Shown piece after piece: positions 32,154 to 41,408 of a stretch of 64,000 nucleotides of DNA. Both the position numbers and the translations under genes were made by a program. Every line of letters begins with the position of its first letter. The stretch's first letter is position 1. The DNA comes from an uncultured Candidatus Nitrosopumilus sp. (GTDB lineage Archaea; Thermoproteota; Nitrososphaeria; Nitrososphaerales; Nitrosopumilaceae): contig CAJQMY010000018.1 in the NCBI GenBank assembly GCA_905479565.1, forward strand, positions 1 to 64,000, read 5' to 3'. The notes beneath the pieces are model-generated. The model saw only the letters and a program-made list of their open reading frames with translations, was not told the DNA's origin and did not search any database.

Positions 32154-33179
32154 AACCATTTTTTTTGAGGCATGACCATTTCCAAATAAAGATTTAGTTT
32201 TTTTACGAATTTTAGAATCAATTATTTTATTGATTTGTTTGATACTTGAAGTTGTAATTGAATCTAAAAGAATATTGTTATTCTCTAATGTTTCAATCCA
32301 TTCGGTACTTTTTCTGATCGTAACACAGGGGGTATTCATCCAATAAGCTTCTTTCTGTAATCCACCTGAGTCGGTAATCATCATTTTAGAATTACCAAGT
32401 AATGAAAGAATTTTTGAATAATTTACAGGTTTGATGGCATTTATTTTATTAAGAGATATGTTGAATAATTTTAATTGTTTTTGAGTATGTGGATGCATTG
32501 GGAAAATAACCTCATAGCCTAATTTTGTTATTTCATTTGCCAATCCAATGATTTTTTTCATTTTGGATGCATTTTCTACATTTGTTTTTCTATGAATTGT
32601 CATTAAAATTTGGTTATTTCTTTTTCTTTTATGATTTAATTTTTTATTAAATTCTAAAAACACATCATACATTGAATCACCTGTGAAATATGATTTTCCA
32701 AGAACATTTTCATTTTGTAAATTAGTCAAACAGTTTTTTGTAGGTGCAAATAAAATATTTGAACTATGATCAATTATTCGTCGATTAATTTCCTCTTCTA
32801 GAGTAATATCATTACTACGCGCACCAGCCTCAATATGTACAAGAGTGAATCCCATTCGTGAGGCAGTTAAACCAGATCCTAATGCAGATCTAGTATCTCC
32901 AGGAACTAAAACAAAATCAGGTGAGGATTTTAGTAACAATTTTTCAAGTTTTTTAATTATTTCTGATAATTGATGAGGAGAAGAACCTTGTCCAATATTC
33001 AAATTTAGATGAGGATCTTTAATAGATAATTCTTCAAAAAAAGATTGAGACATTTTATAATCATAGTGTTGGCCAGTGTGAATTATTTCAAGATCAATTT
33101 TTTTAGATAATAATTCTTTTACAATGGGTTGAGATTTAATGATTTGTGGTCTTGTTCCAACAATTAAAATTACTTTCAT
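32130..33179 (-). CDS. wecB: UDP-GlcNAc 2-epimerase (WecB family), copy 1
   Basis: This enzyme converts UDP-GlcNAc to UDP-ManNAc. ILIVGTRPQIIKSQPIVKEL (residues 4-23), TGQHYDYKMSQ, VHIEAGARS, EEEINRRIIDH and ITDSGGLQKEAYW are family signatures. The length, 349 aa, is normal. A second family member lies at 36184; the two differ clearly (for example GTRPQI against GTRPEI, and EAGARS against EAGLRS), so they are not a recent copy and may act on different sugars. Confidence 0.88.
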   Translation of the reverse strand: MKVILIVGTRPQIIKSQPIVKELLSKKIDLEIIHTGQHYDYKMSQSFFEELSIKDPHLNLNIGQGSSPHQLSEIIKKLEKLLLKSSPDFVLVPGDTRSALGSGLTASRMGFTLVHIEAGARSNDITLEEEINRRIIDHSSNILFAPTKNCLTNLQNENVLGKSYFTGDSMYDVFLEFNKKLNHKRKRNNQILMTIHRKTNVENASKMKKIIGLANEITKLGYEVIFPMHPHTQKQLKLFNISLNKINAIKPVNYSKILSLLGNSKMMITDSGGLQKEAYWMNTPCVTIRKSTEWIETLENNNILLDSITTSSIKQINKIIDSKIRKKTKSLFGNGHASKKMVSILRNNF

Positions 33180-33369
33180 ATATTTTTTAATAGAAACTAG
33201 AGTTAATAATTAAGATTTTGTACATAAAATATTTTTCATTAACCTAAATTACAAGTAATAAGAGAATATTATGATTTTTTCAAAAAGCCGTTAAAATAAT
33301 TAGAATATTCACAAATTTTCAATTGATAACACAGGTTAAAAACAATTTTGATTATTGAGGAAAATTAAA
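33180..33369. other. AT-rich spacer, no gene seen
   Basis: This 190-base gap lies between two minus-strand genes. It holds the promoter of wecB copy 1. I see no frame, repeat or tRNA-like sequence. Confidence 0.5.
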
Positions 33370-34506
33370 TCAATATAGATAATGAATTGATTTAAGATTA
33401 AATTTTTCATAGTTTTCAAACCAATTAATTGCCTGAAGAGAAAACATTGAACCCCAGGAATTAATTCGAGAGTTTTTTTTCCATCCAAAAATAGATTTAG
33501 TTATTTCTTCAATAAAACCACCACTAGCATGTGGATTAGGATTTTCTACCTGAAATGAAATTAAAAAATTCATTAATTTAATTATAATTTCTTTATATTT
33601 TATATTATTTTCACATGAATCAAACAATATCATCAAACGAATTAATTGTGCAATTGGATAACTTGCTTTTGATTTATACTTGTTGCCAAACCATAATCTA
33701 ATACTACCATCATTTTCAATATTATTTACACACCAGTCCAATGATTTTTCACAGGCTTCAAGATATCTTTGTTCTTTTGTTACATAATATGCAAAAAATA
33801 ATCCTTCTAAAGCATAACATTGAGTGTGTAAATTAGTAACAGAGCTATCAATATGCATTGAAAAGCTACCATCGTTTCTTTGAAATAATAAATATGAGTC
33901 ACAAATTCTTTTGGCCAATTCAAGAAATTCAATGGAATTCGAAATTTTATAGTAACGAAAAAATGGAATTGCTGTTTTTATATTTAAACATCCTTTTTTC
34001 TTATACCATACATCATTATTTTCTAAAAAAGTCTTTTTGTTATGATCAAAGAATGGAAGAATAGTACCATCGTTTTCAATAGAACCAGAATTTATCCAAT
34101 TTAACAGAGATACTCCAAAATTAAGATATTTTTTGTTATTGGTTAACTCGTAACACTTGAACATTGAGGTAGAACATATTCCAGTATCAAATGAAAATGA
34201 TAAATTTTGAGTAGGAGCATTATTTTCAATGCCCATTACAATTCCACCATATTTTTCATAAACCATTATCAGCCAATTCGCTGATGCTTCAGCTAATAGT
34301 TTGTATTTTTCTTGTTTTTCTGTATTATACAAAAAATGCATTGTATCTATAAAATATCCAGTTATTTCAGGATAAAGAAAACCAAAGGCGTTATTTTTTA
34401 AATCATAAAATGAATGAACTGCTCCATTTACTAAAGGATCATTTGAAGATTCGCTGATTCCAGAATTTATTATCCAATTTTTTAGTTTGTCATTTGATTT
34501 TTTCAA
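33370..34506 (-). CDS. Predicted alpha/alpha-toroid protein (378 aa)
   Basis: The sequence has a repeating pattern of helix pairs with aromatic, Gly and Asp turns: FLYPEITGYFIDTMHFLYN, FDTGICSTSMFKCYELTNNK, YLNFGVSLLNWINSGSIEND, LHTQCYALEGLFFAYYVTKE, YLEACEKSLDWCVNNIENDG. This fits the six-hairpin glycosidase/N-acylglucosamine 2-epimerase type of fold. No signal peptide is seen. It may hydrolyse or isomerise a glycan made in this island; the exact family is not clear. Confidence 0.7.
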   Translation of the reverse strand: MKKSNDKLKNWIINSGISESSNDPLVNGAVHSFYDLKNNAFGFLYPEITGYFIDTMHFLYNTEKQEKYKLLAEASANWLIMVYEKYGGIVMGIENNAPTQNLSFSFDTGICSTSMFKCYELTNNKKYLNFGVSLLNWINSGSIENDGTILPFFDHNKKTFLENNDVWYKKKGCLNIKTAIPFFRYYKISNSIEFLELAKRICDSYLLFQRNDGSFSMHIDSSVTNLHTQCYALEGLFFAYYVTKEQRYLEACEKSLDWCVNNIENDGSIRLWFGNKYKSKASYPIAQLIRLMILFDSCENNIKYKEIIIKLMNFLISFQVENPNPHASGGFIEEITKSIFGWKKNSRINSWGSMFSLQAINWFENYEKFNLKSIHYLY

Positions 34507-34547
34507 ACCAGGATAACCTTTTAGTTCTTGTTTAAAAGTTTAAACTT

Positions 34548-35699
34548 GTGAATATCTTAGTAACCGTATTTCATTTTCCTCCAATGAGTGGTGGAGGATC
34601 TGTTATTTCATCGGAGATTGCAGATTCATTATCTAAACAAGGTCACAATGTCTTTGTTGTTGTACCAAAAATCAACTGGAAGGAAGTAAGATTTGAGCCT
34701 GTATTAGATTCAAGAATTAAAATTATTAGAGTTAAGACTCCCTTAGAAAATAATATTAAATTTGCAGCAAGATTATGTAAAAATAATTTAGAAAAAGAAA
34801 TAGAAACAGTTTGTAAAAATAATAACATTGAGTTAATTTTTTCAATTTTTCATCCATTTCATAGGGTTCCACATGCAGCAGTCAAGGTTGGACAAAAATT
34901 AAAAATCCCAACATTGATAAAAATAGATGATGCGACATATGCAAAATCATCAGGAGTGAAATCCTTACAACATAGAATTGAAGATTCATCCAATAGAAAA
35001 ATATTGCAAAATGCGGATAAAATTTTTGTAGTAAATGAATCAGTAAAAAAAATCATAATAAATGAATATAAAATTGGAGAAGAAAATATTTCAGTAATTC
35101 CAAATGGGATCGATCTAAAAAAATTTGAGAATAGAATTGAAAATAAACAGGATTTTACAATAATTTTTTCTGGTGTAATGTATTATCATAGAGGAATAGA
35201 TATTTTATTAGATAGTATTTCCAAAATTATTTTAAAAATTCCAAATATCAAAGTGACATTATTAGGAGATGGACCGGAAATGGAAAAATTAAAAGAGATT
35301 TCACAAAAAAAAAATCTAATAGATAATATTGAATTTAAAGGATGGATTAACAGAAATGATATTCCAAATTATCTAGTTGCATCTTCGATAGGCATAGGAC
35401 CATTAATGTTAACAGAAGTTACAAAAAACGCATTACCGATTAAAGTTTTAGAATATATGGCATCCTCACTTCCAATAATAGCCAAATCAGGTACATTGTC
35501 TAATGATATTCTTAATGATGGAAAAAATGGTTTTTTTATTAATGACTCAAAAGAACTAGCGGCAAAATTAGAATTGCTTTCTTTAGACGAGAAATTATTA
35601 ACAAAAATGGGAAAAGAATCGTTTAATATGGTACAAAAATTTGATTGGAAAAATATTATATCGATGATTTTAGATGAATATCAAAAAATTAAAAAATAA
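34548..35699 (+). CDS. GT4-type glycosyltransferase
   Basis: A 383-aa GT-B enzyme. VFHFPPMSGGGSVISSEIAD (near 7-26) is the acceptor-side loop, VIPNGIDLKKFENR the domain junction, IIFSGVMYYHRGIDIL and LGDGPEMEKL the donor domain, and LPIKVLEYMASSLPIIAK (the E of the ExxxxxxxE type site). The start is GTG at 34548 with the ILVTVFHFPP strand directly behind it. It is divergent from the toroid protein, with only about 40 bases between the starts. Confidence 0.87.
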   Translation: MNILVTVFHFPPMSGGGSVISSEIADSLSKQGHNVFVVVPKINWKEVRFEPVLDSRIKIIRVKTPLENNIKFAARLCKNNLEKEIETVCKNNNIELIFSIFHPFHRVPHAAVKVGQKLKIPTLIKIDDATYAKSSGVKSLQHRIEDSSNRKILQNADKIFVVNESVKKIIINEYKIGEENISVIPNGIDLKKFENRIENKQDFTIIFSGVMYYHRGIDILLDSISKIILKIPNIKVTLLGDGPEMEKLKEISQKKNLIDNIEFKGWINRNDIPNYLVASSIGIGPLMLTEVTKNALPIKVLEYMASSLPIIAKSGTLSNDILNDGKNGFFINDSKELAAKLELLSLDEKLLTKMGKESFNMVQKFDWKNIISMILDEYQKIKK

Positions 35700-35893
35700 C
35701 TCATAAGTTGTAAATTATTTTTTGTTAAAAGAAAAAATATATCTTTGATATAACTAACTCATCATTTTTTAAAAGTTTATACATTCCTTAGCAAAAAATT
35801 CAATACTATCGATATGCTCTACAAAATAAAAATTTACAATAAAATTAAAAATTTATTACTAAATGGAAAATATTGAAATTAATATTTACTTTA

Positions 35894-36108
35894 TCAACTT
35901 ATTACAGATTTTGTATCAATTTGAAATAATGCATAAACAAAGCCATCAATTCTATAAGTACCAATACTCAAATTATTTATGTAATAAACAAATTTTTTGA
36001 CAGCACACCAAATATCTAAAACAGTATTAAAATGGAATTTTTCTTTTACAAATTGTGCATGTCATATCTACATTCAAATGGTCTCATGATTTCTAAAACA
36101 ATCATCAT
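35894..36108 (-). pseudogene. Frameshifted remnant of unknown gene
   Basis: On the minus strand, ATG 36108 reads MMIVLEIMRPFECRYDMH and then stops. A neighbouring frame continues from about 36058 as QFVKEKFHFNTVLDIWCAV and runs to TGA 35894, ending in FVYALFQIDTKSVIS. A single shift near 36056 would join them into one protein-like piece of about 70 residues. No family is recognised. It is the only coding-like content of the 484-base gap 35700-36183, the rest of which is plain AT-rich sequence. Confidence 0.4.
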
Positions 36109-36183
36109 AGAAATTTTATAAATCTGCATCATCGTAATTTTTTGTCAAGACACATTATCATATAGACTAATTTACAAATTTTT

Positions 36184-37275
36184 CTAAAAATTATTAATAT
36201 TTTTTTCAATTATTTTTAATATTTTATCAGATGATCTTCCATCTCCATAAGGAGTTTTTTTTGAAACTAGTTGGGGATTTTCTAATGTTTTGTTAATTGA
36301 TCGGCTAATTTTTGTAGAGTTTGTGCCCATTATTTCTGCTAGTCCTGCATCTACTGCCTCTTGTCTATCCGTAGATTTTCTGACAATTAGCACTTTTTTA
36401 CTAATTAAGGGAGAAGTAGCTTCTTCTTGAATTCCTCCCGAATCCGTTAAAATGAAGGTGCATTTTTTCATTAAATATAACATGTCAAAATATCCTACAG
36501 ATGGAATAAGTTTAATTTTCTTTGAATTTTTTATTTTTTCATAAAGACCAAATTCTTTTAAACGATTAACAGTTCTGGGATGAATTGGGAATAGAAATGA
36601 TCCTTTAGAATTTAACAACCCAGAAATTATTGATTTGAGAGTTTTTTTATTATCAACGTTTTCACCTCTGTGAACAGTAGTTAGAATGAAATCATGATTA
36701 ATATTTAATTTTGATTTTTTTTCTGCTTTTTTGATAAACTCTGAAACAGCATCAATTGATGTATTGCCTGTTACATGAATATTGCCATGAACATGTTCAT
36801 TTTTGAGAATAGTTGCAGTTTGTTTAGTAGGTGCAAAAAGAAGTTCCGATATATGATCTACAGCTATTCTGTTATGTTCTTCAGGCATTCTCCAATCATA
36901 GCTCCGTAATCCTGCTTCTACATGAAAGACTGGGATTCCACATTTGATAGATGTGATTGCAGCTGCCAAAACAGTATTTGTGTCTCCTTGTACAACTATA
37001 GAATCAGGATTAATTTTATTAAGAATTTTTGCTAGTTTTAGAATTATTTCACCAGTTTGTGTGGCTTTATCACTTGTGTTGTTTTGAAGTTTTGTCAATT
37101 TCATCTTAAAGTCTGGTGAACGTAATCCCAAATCCTCTATAAATCGCAGACTCATATCAAAATCGTAATGCTGACCAGTAAAGATTAATGAACTATTTTT
37201 TGCAGTAGTTTTTTTAATAATAGGAGCTAGTTTGATTATTTCAGGTCTTGTTCCAAAAACATAAGCAATTTTCAA
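36184..37275 (-). CDS. wecB: UDP-GlcNAc 2-epimerase (WecB family), copy 2
   Basis: AYVFGTRPEIIKLAPIIKK (residues 4-22), FTGQHYDFDMSLRF, VQGDTNTVLAA, VFHVEAGLRSYDWRMPEEHNR, VTGNTSIDAV and LTDSGGIQEEA are the full set of epimerase signatures; 363 aa. It is closer to the classical WecB pattern than copy 1. It follows a GT4 gene on the same strand with a 25-base gap, so the two form a unit that would make a ManNAc-type donor and use it. Confidence 0.9.
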   Translation of the reverse strand: MKIAYVFGTRPEIIKLAPIIKKTTAKNSSLIFTGQHYDFDMSLRFIEDLGLRSPDFKMKLTKLQNNTSDKATQTGEIILKLAKILNKINPDSIVVQGDTNTVLAAAITSIKCGIPVFHVEAGLRSYDWRMPEEHNRIAVDHISELLFAPTKQTATILKNEHVHGNIHVTGNTSIDAVSEFIKKAEKKSKLNINHDFILTTVHRGENVDNKKTLKSIISGLLNSKGSFLFPIHPRTVNRLKEFGLYEKIKNSKKIKLIPSVGYFDMLYLMKKCTFILTDSGGIQEEATSPLISKKVLIVRKSTDRQEAVDAGLAEIMGTNSTKISRSINKTLENPQLVSKKTPYGDGRSSDKILKIIEKNINNF

Positions 37276-37300
37276 TACATTCTTCTTTTCATTTCATTGA

Positions 37301-38329
37301 CTATTTTGATTTATCTAGAACAAATTCATAGATATTCAAGTAAAGATTTCCGATCTGATTCCAATCATATTTTTTAACTGTATTTTGTGCCTGATTTTCA
37401 AGAGATTGTCGTAATTCAGTATTGTTAAACAAAGTAATAATTTCTTCAACAAAAGAATCAGAATCATTTGAATCTTTAATGATTCCATTAACTCTATTTT
37501 CAATTAATTCGGTATTTCCTCCAACATTAGATGCAATAACTATAGTACCACAAGCCATAGATTCTAAAATTGTTGAACTTATTCCTTCTTTCAGCGATGG
37601 TTGGATTAGAATATCAGAACCACGAATTAAGGAAATGGTATTTTTTTTGTTTTGATATCCAAGATAATGAACATTTTTTTTGTTTTTAGCAAGATCTTTT
37701 ATTTTTTGTTCTTCTGGACCTGTTCCTAAAATTATTAATTGTATATCAGAAGGCAATTTTTTGCCAATTTCAATCAAAGTGTTAATACCTTTTTCAATAG
37801 ATAATCTTCCTGCGAAAATTACTTGTTTAAGATATCTTCTATCTTCATTTTCAGATAAAGATGTAATATCAAGAGCATTAGGAACTTGAAATACTTTGTA
37901 TCCTAATGATGTATAGTAATCAAATGCTTCTTTAGATATTACAGTTATCGCATCTGCCCATGTTAATGCATCTTGTTCATATTTTTTTGATATATTTCCA
38001 GTTATTTTTCCATGTAATTGATCAATCTGTTGTGAAAAGACACCGTGTAACGAAAGAATCTTTTTTCCAGAAGCATTTTTCATTGCAAAAGCTGCAGGAA
38101 TGTTATGAGCATGTACAATATCTGAATGTTTTTTAAATTTGGTTTTTAGAAAGGATGAAATCATAAAGCTTGGATTTTTCAACCCTTTGATGGGAATTGT
38201 GAGTGTATTTTCTGAAGAGATTATTTCAACTTGATGGGAATTTTTTTCTAAGAATTTTGTCAATCCTTGTACATGTTGTGCAATTCCTCCTATTCCTGAT
38301 TGTGTAGGAGATATGATTAAGATCCTCAC
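37301..38329 (-). CDS. GT4-type glycosyltransferase
   Basis: A 342-aa enzyme with ISPTQSGIGGIAQHVQGLTK (near 6-25), VHAHNIPAAFA, LSLHGVF, VIFAGRLSIEKGINTL, IILGTGPEEQKIKDL and PSLKEGISSTILESMACG (donor site with two Glu). All parts of the GT4 family are present. It is the promoter-proximal gene of the unit with wecB copy 2. Donor sugar is unknown. Confidence 0.9.
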   Translation of the reverse strand: MRILIISPTQSGIGGIAQHVQGLTKFLEKNSHQVEIISSENTLTIPIKGLKNPSFMISSFLKTKFKKHSDIVHAHNIPAAFAMKNASGKKILSLHGVFSQQIDQLHGKITGNISKKYEQDALTWADAITVISKEAFDYYTSLGYKVFQVPNALDITSLSENEDRRYLKQVIFAGRLSIEKGINTLIEIGKKLPSDIQLIILGTGPEEQKIKDLAKNKKNVHYLGYQNKKNTISLIRGSDILIQPSLKEGISSTILESMACGTIVIASNVGGNTELIENRVNGIIKDSNDSDSFVEEIITLFNNTELRQSLENQAQNTVKKYDWNQIGNLYLNIYEFVLDKSK

Positions 38330-38449
38330 AAAACAAAATTGGTAAAGAAGCTTTTAAGGTATTGGATTATTAAATTGAATCAAGATCAATTTAGATATTA
38401 AAAAAAGTAAACTAGATAGTTCTTAATTTATACAATTCTTTTAAAAAAT

Positions 38450-38836
38450 ATGGATATTCCGTGGTTTAGAAGACGATGGTATGATTTTCGTCAAGGTCAT
38501 GGAATGTATCTAGTATTTGCTATGACATTTACAAATTTTGTTTTAATTTTTTATAGATTATTAATTGAGCAAATTGAATTTCTAGAAGACGTAATTACAA
38601 ATCTATGGATTTTCGTTGTTATATTTTTGAGTGCATACATACCAGTTGCAATACTAATTGGGAATTGGCATAGGAAGACCCAAATGAAAATTGAACATGA
38701 ACAAGTAATGAAACAAAATCCATTAATGGCAAAAAATTTTAGAATAATGTTGGATCTGTTAGAAGGTAAAGCATCAGCAAAAGAAGTCGAAGACTTCAGA
38801 AAATTTCTAAAATCAATTGAAAATGGAAATAATTAG
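38450..38836 (+). CDS. Two-helix membrane protein with cytosolic tail (128 aa)
   Basis: MDIPWFRRRWYDFRQGHGMY forms an aromatic/basic N-terminus, followed by helices at about 21-40 and 47-70 and a cytosolic helical tail rich in Glu and Lys (EHEQVMKQNPLMAKNFRIML; GKASAKEVEDFRKF). I cannot assign a family. It marks the right edge of the glycan island and returns to normal base composition. Confidence 0.7.
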   Translation: MDIPWFRRRWYDFRQGHGMYLVFAMTFTNFVLIFYRLLIEQIEFLEDVITNLWIFVVIFLSAYIPVAILIGNWHRKTQMKIEHEQVMKQNPLMAKNFRIMLDLLEGKASAKEVEDFRKFLKSIENGNN

Positions 38837-38856
38837 AAAAGAAAATCAAATTTCTT

Positions 38857-40521
38857 CTACATTGTTGCCTGAGAAGCATCATGGAACATCTGACTTTTTG
38901 CACAGCCAGCAGCAAGCTCGTCACCTGCTCCACGTCTCATAAGGCCTCTGTAAAGACCATCTTCTAGTTTAACACCTTCTCTTTCTTCCCATTCCTCTAC
39001 AGTTATAGAATATTTCTTTTGGATTCTATCTCTATACCATTCTGGAATTACATTAAATGCACAGAATGGAACGATTCTAAGGTCTGGAGTTACATAGTGA
39101 ATATCACATCTTTGTAATCTTTCAAGATCTTCATTGTATTTGTCTTGAAAGTGCATCATACCAAGGAATAGTCCTTTGACGTGCCACGAACCAACTGAAT
39201 CAAATGATCTCTTCATCAAGATATTACCGAACATTTTTGCCAAATCCAATCCTGCTGGTTGTTTCTTTGTATCAACAAAGCCTTTGAGTTTTCTAACAAC
39301 TTCAAGCATTGTGAAGTACTTGTTTTTACCAGAACGAATTTCTTCTGCTTTATCTTCAAATAATTCTAACATTCCTTGAATGTCACAGAATTTTGTTAAT
39401 GGAACAAACTTCTTTGTATCTGCATCTTCAAAGATGTATGTTCCTGCACCACAAGCAAAGTGAATTGATAATTCATATTTTGGCTTACTTGAGAATGCTT
39501 CAATTACATTTGTTAGTGGCATACAACTTGGAACTGGGAACCAATCATCAATGGTTACTTCACCATTTGTTTGTTCTTCAATTCTTTGAACACAATCAGG
39601 AACTGTGATTCTGTATTTTTCACGTTCAGTTTTACCCATTCTTCCAGTTAATGATACTGGTTGGAAGTTTACTGCATGGACAACATCCATGTTCTTTTGT
39701 GCATATCTGATAATTCCGCCTAATTCGTGGTCATTAATTGATTTGATTACTGTTGGGACAAATACTACTGTAGTGCCTGTTTTTCTGCAACTATCAAGTG
39801 CATATGGAATTTCCCAGTGATTCTTGGGGTTTGTTCTTGCAGTTACACCATCAAACGATAGATACAAGTTGTTGCATCCAGCAAGTCTAACCTCTCTTGC
39901 AGCTTCTGGATCCATTGCGTGTCTAATACCATTGGTATTCATTTGAATATGATCAACGCCTTCCTCTTTCATAATTTTGATAACATCAGCAATATCTTCT
40001 CTTAGCATCGGTTCACCACCGGTAATTTGCATAGAGTTTCCTGGAATTGGTCTCTCGGCTCTTAGAGTTTTCATCATTCCTCTAACTTGAGTATGATCTG
40101 GCTCATACATGTAAGCGCCTTCAAGTCCCTTCTTTACATAAAAGAAACAATACCAGCATGTTAAATCACATCTGTTAGTTACGATCATGTTTGCTAATCC
40201 ACTGTGAGACAAGTGATTTGAGCATAATCCACAGTTATTTGGACATGAACATTTGTCAATCATTACGTTTGGAGAATGAGCACCTTTGCCATCCACCCAG
40301 TATGTACTGAATTTCTTGTACATTTCATAAGAACCAAAGTATAATTCCTCACATTCACCGTGAGTTGGACAAACTTTTGACATAAACACTTGATTATCTC
40401 TCTCAAAGACTTCAGCATCCAAAATCATGTTACAATCTGGACAAATACTTTGAGTGAATCTAATTGTAGATTTCTTACCTAAATTTTTAATTGACTGATT
40501 GGATATCTGAATTAATGCCAT
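38857..40521 (-). CDS. tes: Radical SAM enzyme, tetraether lipid synthase (Tes) type
   Basis: This probably joins two archaeol lipid tails by C-C bonds to make the GDGT membrane lipids of thaumarchaea. An N-terminal metal site (CPDC, then CPTHGEC) and a CSCPNNCGLC cluster precede the radical SAM core TNRCDLTCWYCFFYVKKG (CxxxCxxC) and TGGEPML. More Cys follow at PSCMP, FACGAG and RCDIHY. This layout is that of the MJ0619/Tes family. An in-frame ATG exists at 40638, but ATG 40521 (MALIQISNQ) leaves room for the divergent promoter and is preferred (554 aa). Confidence 0.78.
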   Translation of the reverse strand: MALIQISNQSIKNLGKKSTIRFTQSICPDCNMILDAEVFERDNQVFMSKVCPTHGECEELYFGSYEMYKKFSTYWVDGKGAHSPNVMIDKCSCPNNCGLCSNHLSHSGLANMIVTNRCDLTCWYCFFYVKKGLEGAYMYEPDHTQVRGMMKTLRAERPIPGNSMQITGGEPMLREDIADVIKIMKEEGVDHIQMNTNGIRHAMDPEAAREVRLAGCNNLYLSFDGVTARTNPKNHWEIPYALDSCRKTGTTVVFVPTVIKSINDHELGGIIRYAQKNMDVVHAVNFQPVSLTGRMGKTEREKYRITVPDCVQRIEEQTNGEVTIDDWFPVPSCMPLTNVIEAFSSKPKYELSIHFACGAGTYIFEDADTKKFVPLTKFCDIQGMLELFEDKAEEIRSGKNKYFTMLEVVRKLKGFVDTKKQPAGLDLAKMFGNILMKRSFDSVGSWHVKGLFLGMMHFQDKYNEDLERLQRCDIHYVTPDLRIVPFCAFNVIPEWYRDRIQKKYSITVEEWEEREGVKLEDGLYRGLMRRGAGDELAAGCAKSQMFHDASQATM

Positions 40522-40638
40522 GCCCGTATTGTTGACTTTTCTGAGATGATATATAATCCATTTCCTACTTGCCCCCGTGTGGAATTTAGGAGGGGGCATA
40601 CCTGATTTAAATATCAAAACTGATCGACAAGATCGCAT

Positions 40639-41406
40639 ATGAGTATATCAGATAAAACACGAAAGTCATTGGAAAAAATTGGTCTTACCAGTTACGAAAT
40701 TAGAACATTTTCAGCTTTACTAAAGTCAGGAGAATTAACAGCATCAGATCTTAGTCAGAAATCAGGAGTTCCATATTCAAAAATTTATGAAGTGCTAGGG
40801 ACTCTAGAAGAAAAAGGATGGATTGGTTCAGATGATGCAAGACCAACAAAATATTTTGCAAAATCACCATCAACAGGACTAGAAACTACAAAACAAAAGA
40901 TGGAAAATGATTTTTCACAGAATCAAAATATAATTCTAAACGAATTAGTTCCGTTATATGAAAAAAGTGGCACTAGTGAAAAACCAGATATTTGGGTTTT
41001 ATCTGGTGCAGTAAATATTGCAGCTAAAATTTTGGAAATGGTAGATACATGTAGAAATGAGGTGATGATTGCATTACCCGAAGCAGGAGTAGATCTAGTT
41101 AAACAAGCATTGCCAAAACTAAGATCACTTCACGATAAAGGAGTAAAAATTACAATACTTGCATCAGACAAAATGGATAAAGAATCAATCAAGGCAATTA
41201 AAAGAGTTGCCACAGTAACAATCAAAAAAGGATTGTTTGGAGGAGGTATAATTTCAGATAAAAAGTATGTAGTGATTCTATTAGGACCAGAATTAGGTGG
41301 AATAAATTCTTCGGAAGTTGTTGCTATTTGGGCAGATCACGCAGGATTGGCAGGTTTTGCACGTCAATACTTTGAATATTTATTAAAAGATTCAAAGAAG
41401 GTATAG
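40639..41406 (+). CDS. TrmB-family transcriptional regulator
   Basis: The N-terminal winged helix LEKIGLTSYEIRTFSALLKS (residues 12-31), then SQKSGVPYSKIYEVLGTLEE, is that of TrmB. The C-terminal part (near 110-250: KPDIWVLSGAVNIAAKILEM) is a PLD-like/effector domain with no clear sugar-site motif. It is divergent from the Tes-like gene, which it may control, and lies 2 bases before the DtxR-type gene in one operon. Confidence 0.9.
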   Translation: MSISDKTRKSLEKIGLTSYEIRTFSALLKSGELTASDLSQKSGVPYSKIYEVLGTLEEKGWIGSDDARPTKYFAKSPSTGLETTKQKMENDFSQNQNIILNELVPLYEKSGTSEKPDIWVLSGAVNIAAKILEMVDTCRNEVMIALPEAGVDLVKQALPKLRSLHDKGVKITILASDKMDKESIKAIKRVATVTIKKGLFGGGIISDKKYVVILLGPELGGINSSEVVAIWADHAGLAGFARQYFEYLLKDSKKV

Positions 41407-41408
41407 AT

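Noticed and set aside
38857-40638. Long form of the Tes-like protein from 40638
   Set aside because: The extra 39 residues have no family match and would leave no promoter for the divergent TrmB gene.
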